In this document: positions 16,641 to 25,672 of the stretch, one piece after another
Layout: each line of letters begins with the position of its first letter
Position numbering within the stretch: the stretch's first letter is position 1
DNA from: an uncultured bacterium
GTDB taxonomy: Bacteria > Bacteroidota > Bacteroidia > Bacteroidales > CAIWKO01
Length of the DNA stretch: 35,664 nucleotides
Direction of reading: 5' to 3'
NCBI GenBank assembly: GCA_903858655.1
Contig: CAIOJS010000254.1
Coordinates: 1-35,664 of the forward strand
Notes under the pieces: model-generated
Database searches by the model: none
What the model saw: only the letters and a program-made list of their open reading frames with translations
Told to the model about the DNA's origin: nothing
Program-made: the position numbers and the translations under genes

Positions 16641-18203
16641 TCACCCTCTTTTCCCCGTCCAACCTCCTTCTGCCCAATTTTCTCTGTCCAAACTTCTGTA
16701 TTGTATAGCTTCCGCGAGATGATGATTTTGTATCTCGGTAGAGCCATCAATATCGGCAATGGTGCGGGCAACTTTCAAAATGCGGTCGTAAGCGCGTGCG
16801 GATAAGCTGAGTTTTTCCATTGCAGTTTTCAACAAGGTGGAGCCCGATTCGCTGATCTTGCAATAAGTCTGCAACAATTTTGTATTCATTTGCGCATTGC
16901 AATACACGCCCGGAACTTCCTGAAAGCGATCTTCCTGAACTTTGCGTGCAGCAATAACACGTTCGCGCACCAGTTCACTTTTCTCCGAAGATTGCACGCG
17001 ACTCAACTCCCGAAAGGGAACGGGTGTTACTTCCACATGGATGTCAATTCTGTCCAACAAAGGACCCGAAACTTTGTTCAAATACTTTTGAACCACACCC
17101 GGACCACATACACATTGTTTGTCAGGATGATTATAATAGCCACAAGGGCAGGGGTTCATCGCTGCAATCAGCATAAAGCTGGCAGGATATTCCACTGTGA
17201 ACTTCGCCCTCGAAATCGTCACCACCCTATCTTCCACAGGTTGGCGCAACACCTCCAAAACGGTACGTTTGAATTCAGGCAATTCGTCTAGAAACAACAC
17301 CCCATTGTGTGCCAACGAAATCTCACCGGGCTGCGGAAAACTACCCCCACCAACCAAAGCCACATCGCTAATAGTATGATGCGGTGCCCGAAAGGGACGC
17401 ACGGTGATCAAAGAAGAATTCTTTGCCAACTTGCCCGACACCGAATGGATTTTGGTAGTCTCCAGTGCTTCATGCAAATTCAGTGGTGGCAGAATGGAAG
17501 GCAAACGCTTTGCCAACATGGTTTTTCCGGCACCCGGAGGACCAATAAAGATAACATTATGCCCACCCGAAGCGGCAATTTCCAAAGCACGTTTGATGTT
17601 TTCTTGTCCTTTCACATCCGAGAAGTCGAACTCATACTCGTTCAAGCTAGCAAAAAACTCCTCCCGTGTATTCACCTCCATAGGCTCAATGACCAAGTTG
17701 CCATTCAAAAAATCAACCACTTGCTTGAGCGAATTCACCCCAATCACTTCCAAATTATTCACTATGGCGGCTTCCCGAGCATTTTGTTCGGGCAATATAA
17801 ACCCTTTGAAACCTTGATTGCGGGCTTCTATCGCTATGGGCAAAGCTCCCTTGATGGGCTGCAACGACCCATCCAACGATAGCTCGCCCATGATGATATA
17901 CTTCCCTAACATATCTGCCTTCAATTGATCGGAGGCTGCCAAGATGCCCAAAGCAATAGGCAAATCATAAGCCGAGCCTTCTTTTTTGATATCCGCTGGA
18001 GCCATATTCACCACAATACGCCTCCCGGGATAGGAAAAGCCGTTGTTTTTGAAGGATGCCACAATGCGTTGTTGGCTTTCTTTCACTGCGCTGTCGGGCA
18101 ATCCTACCATAAAAAAGTTCAAGCCGACATCAATGTTGACTTCTATTGTGATGGTGATAGCATCAATGCCATAAATGGCGCTACCGTATGTTTTTATTAG
18201 CAT
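16641..18203 (-). CDS. comM: YifB/ComM-family Mg-chelatase-like AAA+ ATPase
   Basis: The protein is 520 residues from the ATG at 18203 (MLIKTYGSAIYGIDA, the family's usual start); an upstream TTG extension to 18263 is rejected. The N-terminal ChlI-like domain (GLNFFMVGLPDSAVKES, PADIKKEGSAYDLPIALGIL, GELSLDGSLQPIKGALPIA) covers about 1-170. The AAA+ core carries Walker A GPPGAGKTMLAKRLP near 217-231 and Walker B-type VLFLDELPEF. The zinc-like CPCGYYNHPDKQCVC segment follows, and RDIDIHVEV-type sensor residues appear as LLDRIDIHVEV. ComM is a hexameric helicase that promotes branch migration during natural transformation in Gram-negative bacteria; whether that holds in Bacteroidota is inferred. 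No other competence genes are adjacent. Confidence 0.93.
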   Translation of the reverse strand: MLIKTYGSAIYGIDAITITIEVNIDVGLNFFMVGLPDSAVKESQQRIVASFKNNGFSYPGRRIVVNMAPADIKKEGSAYDLPIALGILAASDQLKADMLGKYIIMGELSLDGSLQPIKGALPIAIEARNQGFKGFILPEQNAREAAIVNNLEVIGVNSLKQVVDFLNGNLVIEPMEVNTREEFFASLNEYEFDFSDVKGQENIKRALEIAASGGHNVIFIGPPGAGKTMLAKRLPSILPPLNLHEALETTKIHSVSGKLAKNSSLITVRPFRAPHHTISDVALVGGGSFPQPGEISLAHNGVLFLDELPEFKRTVLEVLRQPVEDRVVTISRAKFTVEYPASFMLIAAMNPCPCGYYNHPDKQCVCGPGVVQKYLNKVSGPLLDRIDIHVEVTPVPFRELSRVQSSEKSELVRERVIAARKVQEDRFQEVPGVYCNAQMNTKLLQTYCKISESGSTLLKTAMEKLSLSARAYDRILKVARTIADIDGSTEIQNHHLAEAIQYRSLDRENWAEGGWTGKRG

Positions 18204-18230
18204 GAGAGTGATTTTTACAAAATTCGAAAA

Positions 18231-18238
18231 CAAATTTA
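18231..18238 (-). promoter_or_regulatory. -7 box for comM
   Basis: The minus strand reads TAAATTTG, matching TAnnTTTG, 28-35 bp upstream of the ATG at 18203. Confidence 0.4.
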
Positions 18239-18405
18239 TTTTATTTATTTGACATAGAAGCAAGTTTTTTTAGAAATCTTAAAGTTTGTTAAAACCAAAA
18301 CGGAATTGTTTTAGTAATAGATTAGAATTTAGCAATATATAGAACAGTATAAAAAAGAGAAATTAACAAGGGCTTAAATACTCGATGAGCATTTTAATTA
18401 TTTAC

Positions 18406-18413
18406 TAATTTTG
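18406..18413 (+). promoter_or_regulatory. -7 box for the first PCMD-like gene
   Basis: TAATTTTG followed by C matches TAnnTTTGY, 34 bp upstream of the ATG at 18448. It starts the 18.4-24.8 kb surface-protein cluster. Confidence 0.5.
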
Positions 18414-18447
18414 CCGCCAACCATAAACTTAAATTTAAAACATAAAA

Positions 18448-20274
18448 ATGAAAAAACTCACTCTTTCAATCATTTGTTTGTTGGTTTTTGCTGCAGGAGC
18501 GGCGAAAGCGCAACAAGTTCTTAATTCAAACTTCGAAGCTTGGGACAACTTAGGTTCCGCTACCGAGGAACCCACTAATTGGAATTCTTTTAAAACTGGT
18601 ACAGGAACTTTGATTTCTTTTACTTCGCAACAATTAAAACGTTCGACACTAAAAAGACCGGGGTCTTCAGGAACATATAGTGCTGTTATTTGGGCAAAGT
18701 CAGTGCTTACTACTCTTGCCAATGGCAATTTTACAACAGGGCAAGTTAACGCCAATAGTGGTACACCTACCGATCCCTCTAATTTTAATGCAACCGTAAT
18801 TACTGATCCATTATTTAGAGCCCCATTAACTGTACGTCCGGACTCATTAATCGTATGGATAAAATTTAAGCCTGCAGGAACAGGTGCTGATTCTGCACGT
18901 GTCAGTGCCATCATTCATGATAATTATGCGATGCATGATCCGGCAGATGCTGGCTCTGCATCCCATCTGGTTGGGAAAGCAATAAAAAACTTTGCAAAAA
19001 CCAATGGTGCATGGATACGCAAAAGTATTCCATTTACATATCCTGGACCTGCGACTAATCAACAGTATATTTTAATAACTTTTACAACGAATAAAACCCC
19101 GGGCTCAGGCACAGCAGGTGATAGTTTGTATGTGGATGATTTGGAATTATTCTATAACCCAGTATTGACAACAGGCACCATGAGCACCACTACCTATTAT
19201 GTTTCTTCCACACAAGGAACAGCTATAAGTGTTCCGTTCACCTTGACGGGAAATATGGTAACAGGCAATCATGTTACAGCACAATTATCGGACCCTACAG
19301 GTTCATTTGCCACTTATACTAATATTGGTAATTTAACCACAACCACTTCGGGAACCATTCCAGGAACTATTCCAGCAGGCATACCAACGGGCAGTGGTTA
19401 TCGTGTTAGAGTCATTACTGACAACTATCCATTGACGGCAGCCGACAATGGCACCAACCTTCAAATTTATTTGGCATCAAACGCTGTTACTTCAGCAGCA
19501 ACACAAACTATAGAAGCCGGCACCAATGGAACTGTTTTGACAAACTCAGAAGTAGGTGTTGCCACCTCACGCGAGTGGAAGTATGCTACGGCTATTGCCG
19601 GTCCTTACGTTTCCTTTTCTCCTGTAGAAACAGGCGCTACTTTGACACCTACGTTTGGAACGTATGGAACCTGGTATATTAACTGCACATCAAACTTCCC
19701 CAACAGTATCACCACCACTTCAAATCAAGTGCAGATAGATGTTGTGGACAATCAAATTGCCCCTTCATCAATGCAGAATATTGACATGAATGTCAACGGA
19801 ACAGATGTGTTGGTGACCGAATATCCTGTAGGAACTTCACGCGAATGGTTGTATGCAACAGCTTCGGGCGGTCCTTATAATTCTTTTTCACCGATGGAAA
19901 CGGCAACAAATTATACGCCTTTGTTTACTACAGCCGGAACCTATTATGTGATTTGTCATAGTCAAATCAGCGGCATCCCCGTGACTTCCTCAGAAGTGAT
20001 GATTGTTGTTACGGATGTTACCGGAATTCGAACGTATCAAAATGAAAACTATTCGGTATATTTTTTCGACAACCAACTTAATGTTGATTTGAAATCATCA
20101 AGCTTGAATAATCCTACAATACAAGTTTACAATATCAACGGACAATTGGTAGGTAATTTTACCTTGAAGAACCATACTCTTAATAGTATCGCAATCCATA
20201 TCTCTGCAGGTTTGTATATGTTCCGCATTTCGGATGTTGATACAATAGAAACGGGTAAGATTATCAAACCGTAA
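18448..20274 (+). CDS. Exported PCMD-like protein with Ig-like repeats and T9SS sorting domain
   Basis: The protein is 608 residues. A signal peptide ends at AKA/QQ (cleavage near 21). Residues 22-235 form a beta-sandwich that looks like the PCMD (putative carbohydrate metabolism domain) family, with NSNFEAWDNLG at the start, RPDSLIVWIKFKPAG, DSARVSAIIHD, and GDSLYVDDLELFY at the end. A second all-beta stretch covers about 240-350. Two repeats of about 85 residues follow (about 350-520), each with a SREWKYA/SREWLYA core, GPYxSFSP and GTWYINC/GTYYVIC. The last 80 residues (YSVYFFDNQLNVDL, QVYNINGQLVG, GLYMFRI) are a type A T9SS sorting domain, so the protein is secreted across the outer membrane. 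Its N-terminal domain is about 70% identical by eye to the next gene. Ligand unknown. Confidence 0.78.
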   Translation: MKKLTLSIICLLVFAAGAAKAQQVLNSNFEAWDNLGSATEEPTNWNSFKTGTGTLISFTSQQLKRSTLKRPGSSGTYSAVIWAKSVLTTLANGNFTTGQVNANSGTPTDPSNFNATVITDPLFRAPLTVRPDSLIVWIKFKPAGTGADSARVSAIIHDNYAMHDPADAGSASHLVGKAIKNFAKTNGAWIRKSIPFTYPGPATNQQYILITFTTNKTPGSGTAGDSLYVDDLELFYNPVLTTGTMSTTTYYVSSTQGTAISVPFTLTGNMVTGNHVTAQLSDPTGSFATYTNIGNLTTTTSGTIPGTIPAGIPTGSGYRVRVITDNYPLTAADNGTNLQIYLASNAVTSAATQTIEAGTNGTVLTNSEVGVATSREWKYATAIAGPYVSFSPVETGATLTPTFGTYGTWYINCTSNFPNSITTTSNQVQIDVVDNQIAPSSMQNIDMNVNGTDVLVTEYPVGTSREWLYATASGGPYNSFSPMETATNYTPLFTTAGTYYVICHSQISGIPVTSSEVMIVVTDVTGIRTYQNENYSVYFFDNQLNVDLKSSSLNNPTIQVYNINGQLVGNFTLKNHTLNSIAIHISAGLYMFRISDVDTIETGKIIKP

Positions 20275-20282
20275 ATCTGTTG

Positions 20283-20310
20283 ATTGGGAACATTGAAATA
20301 TGTTTCCAAT
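20283..20310 (+). terminator. Hairpin after the first PCMD-like gene
   Basis: An 11-bp stem (20283-20293 with 20300-20310, one G-U pair) with a 6-nt loop lies 9 bp after the stop codon. There is no strong T-run after it, so it may be a weak terminator or an mRNA 3' stabiliser. The remaining 300 bp to the next gene show only a promoter box. Confidence 0.4.
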
Positions 20311-20518
20311 AATAAATTAGTTGGGAATTACTTCCGGAAGGAGTTTCCAAATATATGTTTTGAAGGAAGTAACGAGAAACATTTTTTTGTTTGGATGAAC
20401 AATGGCAAGGTAATATTTTATTGTCACTATTGAGTAATAAACGGTATTATCAGCCCTGTTTGAAATCATGGCATAATTATTGAAACAAAAAATAATCCTC
20501 AATATCTAAGTTTTTATG

Positions 20519-20526
20519 TACCTTTG
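20519..20526 (+). promoter_or_regulatory. -7 box for the second PCMD-like gene
   Basis: TACCTTTG matches TAnnTTTG. It ends at the GTG that would open an upstream-extended frame, so the downstream ATG at 20607 is the likely start, leaving a leader of roughly 75 nucleotides. Confidence 0.5.
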
Positions 20527-20606
20527 TGAAAATCTATATACCCACAAAGCTTAAGTTCAAATATGGATTAAGATACGAACATTATTATTTACTTAAAACT
20601 AATTCA

Positions 20607-21596
20607 ATGAAAAAACTATTTACGTTAGCTATTATTTTTATATTTGTTGCTGCCACAGGGGTTATTAAGGCGCAACAAGTCAACAATTCAGGATTTGAAA
20701 CCTGGGACAACTTAGGTGCAGCCACCGAAGAGCCTACCGATTGGAATTCGTTTAAAACAGGCACAGGAAGCTTAATTTCATTCACCTCGCAACAAATAAA
20801 ACGTTCAACTGTTGTTAGACCCGGTTCAGCAGGAACCTACAGTTGTGTTATATGGTCAAAGATGGCACCTATTGGCGGTATTCTTGCCAATGGTAATTTT
20901 ACTACCGGACAAGTTAATGCCAACAGTGTTACACCTACTGACCCTACCAATTTTAATGCAACGGTTATAACCGACCCTGCTTTCAGCGAAGCATTGACCG
21001 GACATCCCGATTCATTAGTGGTTTGGGTGAAATTTAAACCTGCCGGCGCAGGTGCCGATTCTGCTCGTGTAAATGCATTTATCCATGATTCATATAATAT
21101 GAAAGACCCGGCTGATGTTGCTGCTGCTGCACATCTTGTGGGCGTAGCTGTTGAAAATTTTCCTTCAACCAATGGACAATGGTCACGTTTGAGCATACCT
21201 TTTGCTTATCCCGGACCTGCAGTGACTCCTGCCTTTATATTAATTTCATTTACCACCAATAAAACTCCAGGCAATGGAACAGCAGCTGATAGTCTTTATG
21301 TGGACGATTTATCCTTAATTTATAATTCCGGAGGTATTCCAACGGTGAATAAACCTCAGAAGTATAATGTTTATACCGATGCCAACGATTTAATCATACA
21401 AGCATCTTTCCAGAAGCCGGTGAAATCTGAGATATGCATTTATAACATCAACGGACAATTGATATATAAAAATCAGGTTAATTCCGCTTTGGTGAGCGAA
21501 CATGTCACATTGAATTCAATGAATAAAGGCATGTACATAGTAACTATTACTAACGAAGCCGGAGATATGTTTAGCCAGAAAATTACCATCAATTAA
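20607..21596 (+). CDS. Exported PCMD-like protein with T9SS sorting domain
   Basis: The protein is 329 residues from the ATG at 20607, where a signal peptide begins (MKKLFTLAIIFIF, cleavage near VIKA/QQ at 22). Residues 23-245 match the N-terminal domain of the preceding gene across their whole length (NSGFETWDNLGAATEEPTDW, HPDSLVVWVKFKPAGAGADS, FTTNKTPGNGTAADSLYVDD). The Ig-like repeats are missing. The C-terminal 75 residues (KYNVYTDANDLIIQASF, EICIYNINGQLIYKN, GMYIVTITNEAGDMFSQKI) are a T9SS type A sorting domain. This is evidently a tandem duplicate, one copy having gained or lost internal domains. The role is probably extracellular ligand binding; no catalytic motif is visible. Confidence 0.78.
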   Translation: MKKLFTLAIIFIFVAATGVIKAQQVNNSGFETWDNLGAATEEPTDWNSFKTGTGSLISFTSQQIKRSTVVRPGSAGTYSCVIWSKMAPIGGILANGNFTTGQVNANSVTPTDPTNFNATVITDPAFSEALTGHPDSLVVWVKFKPAGAGADSARVNAFIHDSYNMKDPADVAAAAHLVGVAVENFPSTNGQWSRLSIPFAYPGPAVTPAFILISFTTNKTPGNGTAADSLYVDDLSLIYNSGGIPTVNKPQKYNVYTDANDLIIQASFQKPVKSEICIYNINGQLIYKNQVNSALVSEHVTLNSMNKGMYIVTITNEAGDMFSQKITIN

Positions 21597-21605
21597 TATT
21601 TTTGT

Positions 21606-21613
21606 TAGTTTTG
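21606..21613 (+). promoter_or_regulatory. -7 box for the TonB-dependent receptor gene
   Basis: TAGTTTTG followed by C matches TAnnTTTGY, 31-38 bp upstream of the ATG at 21644. It suggests the receptor has its own promoter even though it lies only 47 bp behind the second PCMD-like gene. Confidence 0.5.
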
Positions 21614-21643
21614 CAGATTATTGTTGAATTTAATAAACCGAAA

Positions 21644-24040
21644 ATGACAAATTGTTATAAGACGCTTTGCATTACAACCCTTTTTATTGTGGCAGGATTC
21701 TTTGCTCCTGCTACACTTCTTTCCCAAAATGTTGTGGTGAAAGGTAAAGTAACAGAATTTGAATCGGGCAATGCTGTTCCATTCGTTAATATTGGAATTA
21801 AAGATCAGCACAAAGGAACCACCTGCGACCTGTATGGGATGTACGACCTATTATTAGAACCTGGCGAATATACTATATTGTATTCCTCTATTGGATATGA
21901 GAAATTGTCGAAAACAATCACTGTTAAAGCTGGCAAACCTGTGACGCTTGATGTAGTGATGAAACTTTTGGTTACGGAATTAAACATGACGGTTGTTTCC
22001 GGTTCCAAATACGAACAAAAACTGGAAGATGCTACCAATTCAGTGGATATCTTACGCCCTTCGATGTTAGAAACAAAGAATGTGCTGACCTTGGACAAAG
22101 CTATTGAATCTGTTCCCGGAGTTGCTATTGTTGATAACGAACCACAAATTAGAGGCGGTAGTGGTTTTAGTTCCGGTTTGGGAAGTCGGGTGATGATATT
22201 GATAGATGAAATTCCTATTATGAGCCCTGATGCTGGTCGTCCGGTTTGGAACTTTTTGCCTGTGGAAGATGTGGAACAAATTGAAGTCGTGAAAGGGGCT
22301 TCATCGGTCATGTATGGTTCGGCAGCTTTGAATGGCGCTATCAATATACGCACAGCCTATCCAAAGGAAAAAACCATGACGAAAGTCACGATGACAAGTG
22401 GTATTTACAGCACACCACCGAAACGCTACACCAAATCATGGGATGGTTTTAATCCGATTATACTCGGAGCTAGTTTTATACATTCGCAACGAGTCAATAA
22501 CTTTGATTTTGTGTTGGGTGGCAACTTTTTATCCGACCCGGGATATATTGGTGCACCACCTGATAGTGCAGGTAAGGGTGCATTTGATAAGAATTTCCGC
22601 GTCAATTTTGGCACACGTGTTCGTTCAATTAAAGTGGATGGACTGACTTATGGGTTGAACGGCAATTTCATGTACTCAAAAAACACACAAGCATATTTTT
22701 GGAAAGATGCCGATTCAAATATTTATAGAGCTTATCCCGGTGCTATCACAAATTTCAACGAGTTTCAAATGTATGTTGACCCTTATGTGAAATATTTTGG
22801 ACCCAAAGGCGCTTCACATTCGTTGAAAAACAGATTTTATTATGCCAACAATGGTGCCAGCAACGATCAGCAAACCATGTCCTATTCAGTTTACGATGAA
22901 TATCAATTTTCAAAAGTATTTAAGAAACTTGGAAACTTGGTTATCAATGCAGGCATCATGAATAATTACTCCTATTCGTTTGGAAAAGTATTTTCAGGGG
23001 TTTCCGGTCATAATGGTTCCAAATCATCAGATAATTTGGCGGTGTATGTGCAATCGGAAAAGAAATTCTTCAATTGGCTTACGGTTTCGGCTGGAGCACG
23101 TTGGGAATATTATCACTTGGGCGATTACACCGATAGCAAACCTATTTTCAGAGCTGGTTTGAACATGCGTGCCTCGAAAGGAACTTATGTGCGCGCTTCC
23201 TTTGGTCAAGGATTTAGGTTTCCTTCTATTGGTGAACGCTATATTTCGACTTATTCCGGAAATTTTGGAATTTATCCTAACCCTGATTTGAAATCTGAAA
23301 CCAGTTGGAACACTGAATTAGGCATTAAGCAATTGTTTAAAATCAAGAACTTTGTTGGCTTTGTGGATGTATGCGGATTTTTACAGCAATACAAAAACTT
23401 TATTGAATTCACTGCCGCTTTGTGGGGCAGAAATTTGTTGCCCGATAGTTCAGGATATGATTTCAAAAAGAACCTAGGCTATAAATTCTTGAATACTTCT
23501 GATGCCCGCGTTTGGGGAATAGATTGTGCTTTGATGGGCGAAGGCAAGTTTACCAAAAACTTCTCGATGACCATCATGGCAGGCTATACGTTCTCCAGAC
23601 CTACATGTTTAGACCCCAACAATGTGTATTATACCGACACCGTTCTGAATAAAGATTTCACCTACGCCAGTACTTCATCGGATACACGAAAAAACATCTT
23701 GAAATATCGCTTTGAGCAACTTGGAAAACTTGATGTGGATTTCAAATACAAGAGCGTTTCGCTTGGGTTTAGCGGTAAATATTATGGCTTCATGTATAAT
23801 ATCGACAAATTCTTTTTGGAGAACGACCGCCCGGGCTTTTTTGCTACCGGCATAAAAGAATATCGAAAAGATCATCATAATGGAGATTATGTGCTTGACA
23901 CACGAGTGAGTTATGAATTGAAAAAACATTTCAAATTCTCGGTTCTGATTAATAATTTATTAAATAACGAATATTCTTTGCGTCCCATTTATGTTCAACC
24001 ACCTCGGGTTACTTCGATTCAAATTGTTTATAAAGTTTAG
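21644..24040 (+). CDS. TonB-dependent outer-membrane receptor
   Basis: The protein is 798 residues from the ATG at 21644 (MTNCYKTLCITT), giving a signal peptide ending near LLSQ. Residues 30-115 form a carboxypeptidase-regulatory-like (CarboxypepD_reg-like) domain: VVVKGKVTEFESGNAVPFVN, GMYDLLLEPGEYTILYSSIGY. The plug domain follows (about 125-240), with ESVPGVAIVDNEPQIRGGSG, VMILIDEIP and VEQIEVVKGASSVMYGSAAL, and then a 22-strand-type barrel. FGQGFRFPSIGERYIST and NPDLKSETSWNTELGIK are typical barrel motifs, and the C-terminus is PPRVTSIQIVYKV. It drives energy-dependent uptake using TonB/ExbBD. It has the size of a siderophore/cobalamin-type receptor, smaller than SusC (about 1000 residues), and no SusD gene is nearby. 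The PCMD-like lipoprotein follows 5 bp after its stop. Confidence 0.93.
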   Translation: MTNCYKTLCITTLFIVAGFFAPATLLSQNVVVKGKVTEFESGNAVPFVNIGIKDQHKGTTCDLYGMYDLLLEPGEYTILYSSIGYEKLSKTITVKAGKPVTLDVVMKLLVTELNMTVVSGSKYEQKLEDATNSVDILRPSMLETKNVLTLDKAIESVPGVAIVDNEPQIRGGSGFSSGLGSRVMILIDEIPIMSPDAGRPVWNFLPVEDVEQIEVVKGASSVMYGSAALNGAINIRTAYPKEKTMTKVTMTSGIYSTPPKRYTKSWDGFNPIILGASFIHSQRVNNFDFVLGGNFLSDPGYIGAPPDSAGKGAFDKNFRVNFGTRVRSIKVDGLTYGLNGNFMYSKNTQAYFWKDADSNIYRAYPGAITNFNEFQMYVDPYVKYFGPKGASHSLKNRFYYANNGASNDQQTMSYSVYDEYQFSKVFKKLGNLVINAGIMNNYSYSFGKVFSGVSGHNGSKSSDNLAVYVQSEKKFFNWLTVSAGARWEYYHLGDYTDSKPIFRAGLNMRASKGTYVRASFGQGFRFPSIGERYISTYSGNFGIYPNPDLKSETSWNTELGIKQLFKIKNFVGFVDVCGFLQQYKNFIEFTAALWGRNLLPDSSGYDFKKNLGYKFLNTSDARVWGIDCALMGEGKFTKNFSMTIMAGYTFSRPTCLDPNNVYYTDTVLNKDFTYASTSSDTRKNILKYRFEQLGKLDVDFKYKSVSLGFSGKYYGFMYNIDKFFLENDRPGFFATGIKEYRKDHHNGDYVLDTRVSYELKKHFKFSVLINNLLNNEYSLRPIYVQPPRVTSIQIVYKV

Positions 24041-24045
24041 TTACC

Positions 24046-24810
24046 ATGAAAAAAAAATATTATTTTTCTTTCCTTTTCTTATTGGTTTCAAGCATTAGTT
24101 TGACCTTCTTTGCTTCTTGCAGAAAATATATTGACGACACCCCTGTGGTGAAAACTCCCGATGAGTTACTCTGTCAATCCAATATCACCGGCGGTTGTTT
24201 CGACCAGTGGGTTTCTATTGATGACGGATATGGTTTGATTTGCATGGAACCTGCCGGGGGGTATTTAAGAACACTCAACTATTTAACCACCTTACCTAGT
24301 TCCATCGGTGGTCCCGGACCATTAACAACTGACAGTTCGCGCGATTCTCATTCAGGAACGTATGCTGCGTTGCTGATTACAGGTACGTTTAGCCCTCAAG
24401 GCTCTCCGCTTATCATACCGGGATTGGTTGGGACAGATTCGCTTGATATTCCAAATGCTACCATCCACTTAGGAAAACGATTTACAGCCCGTCCGGATAG
24501 TTTGCAAGGATGGTACAAATATGTTCCCGTGGGCGGCGATTCGGCTATGGTTTCGGTGTTGCTTTCCAAATATAATGTAGCTGCTCAAAAAAGAGATACG
24601 ATAGGTTTGTTGCGCCAAATATATCATAACACGGTCTATAACTATACCTTTATTGATTTGCCCATCACCTATTATTCAGGCGAAACCCCAGATAGTCTTA
24701 CTTTACTGTTTTGCGCAAGTGCAGGAGTCAATTTTGTGGATTTGTTGTCATGCAAAGGACAAGTGGGAAGCCGTATGTGGATAGACGAAATTTCGTTTGT
24801 GATGCCTTAA
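24046..24810 (+). CDS. PCMD-like lipoprotein
   Basis: The protein is 254 residues with a lipoprotein signal (lipobox FFASC, Cys25). The mature part resembles the two upstream exported proteins: KRFTARPDSLQGWYKYVPVG corresponds to their RPDSLIVWIKFKPAG, GDSAMVSVLLSKYN to GADSARVSAIIHD, PDSLTLLFCAS to their YILITFTT, and SRMWIDEISFVMP to their SLYVDDLELFY. It is therefore a third PCMD-like domain, here held to the membrane. It starts 5 bp after the receptor stop, so it is co-transcribed and probably works with it. By position it could take the place of a SusD-like surface partner of the receptor. That is an inference; whether it faces outward is not shown. Confidence 0.78.
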   Translation: MKKKYYFSFLFLLVSSISLTFFASCRKYIDDTPVVKTPDELLCQSNITGGCFDQWVSIDDGYGLICMEPAGGYLRTLNYLTTLPSSIGGPGPLTTDSSRDSHSGTYAALLITGTFSPQGSPLIIPGLVGTDSLDIPNATIHLGKRFTARPDSLQGWYKYVPVGGDSAMVSVLLSKYNVAAQKRDTIGLLRQIYHNTVYNYTFIDLPITYYSGETPDSLTLLFCASAGVNFVDLLSCKGQVGSRMWIDEISFVMP

Positions 24811-25634
24811 TTTCTGTGATATTTTGCTAACGGACGGATATCGATTGGGTTTCTCCCATCAAAATACTGCGACTTCGCATAGCCGTTTTCAGTGTTTTGA
24901 CATTATGAAATTCTCATGTATTCTATCTGCTTCTTATCCATATTAAGCCTCAGAATAACGTTTAATATCTTTCTGTAATACATTTTTGAATATAATACTT
25001 CAGATTTACATGTCAATAGGCACTGATCTGAAAAATCTAAGGCAGGTTGTCATGGAAACAATTGCCGAAGCCAACATGATTTTAGCAACCATTGATATGT
25101 TTTTCATCTTACCAATACTAATTTTCGTTCATCTAAATTTATTCAAATGAAACCCGACACTTTGGATCGGTAATTGTATGCGATGCACAGTTTGGCAGAG
25201 GTTCGCAACTTGGAGAGGCTCCAAACATGTTGATTATTATTTTCTTAGGATTTTCTCAGAAATCATCTGAACTCGACAGATTTCGGAAATCTGGAAGATT
25301 TCATGACAGAAAAAAGAGACTGCTGGGGTTTATTTTCCCCTGTTGATATTCGTTTTTTGCCTGTCACTCTATGTTTGGGGTTTTTCAAAATTAATCCTAA
25401 AGCTTCTATATTAAGCATATTCACTAAATTACAGCGATATTTTCAAAATCAATCTCTTTTCATATCATTAACTTTTTTATTCCTCCAATTCACCCCGCCA
25501 ACTCAACCTGTCCCGTACACGCAGTGTCGGGATCAACTCAATAAACTAAATCAACTAAATTAACTCAGTACCACTCCCAAATAAAATGGTTTATAATAAT
25601 TTCAAAAAACATATCTCCATCAAAAAAAAAAAAA
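24811..25634. other. 824-bp gene-free stretch with several palindromes
   Basis: No gene is convincing. Structures seen: TTGGAG-AGG-CTCCAA at 25210-25224, next to TTTGGCAGAGGTTCGCAAC; CAGATTTC-G-GAAATCTG at 25277-25293; a bulged stem at 25511-25532 (TCCCG, ACAC / GTGT, CGGGA); and a run of CAACTAAA-like words at 25533-25565. These look like degraded dispersed intergenic repeats. On the minus strand at 25006-25107 a 33-codon frame starts MKNISMVAKIMLASAIV and could be the stump of an exported protein, but it is too short to call. An 86-codon plus frame at 25303-25563 runs through the repeats and is rejected. Confidence 0.5.
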
Positions 25635-25642
25635 TACCTTTG
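25635..25642 (+). promoter_or_regulatory. -7 box for pfkA-priA
   Basis: TACCTTTG matches TAnnTTTG, 30-37 bp upstream of the pfkA ATG. A run of 13 A's (25622-25634) directly abuts it and occupies the spacer; such runs may bend DNA or vary in length. Confidence 0.5.
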
Positions 25643-25672
25643 TCTTAAATATTATTTATAAAGAAATACAAC

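Noticed and set aside
18204-18263. N-terminal extension of comM from a TTG
   Set aside because: The canonical family start MLIKTYGSA is at 18203, and the extension would span the predicted -7 box.
25006-25107. 33-codon minus-strand peptide with signal-like start
   Set aside because: It is too short and isolated to call; it may be the stump of a lost exported protein.
25303-25563. 86-codon open frame upstream of pfkA
   Set aside because: It reads through a palindrome and a CAACTAAA word-repeat run; the composition is not protein-like.
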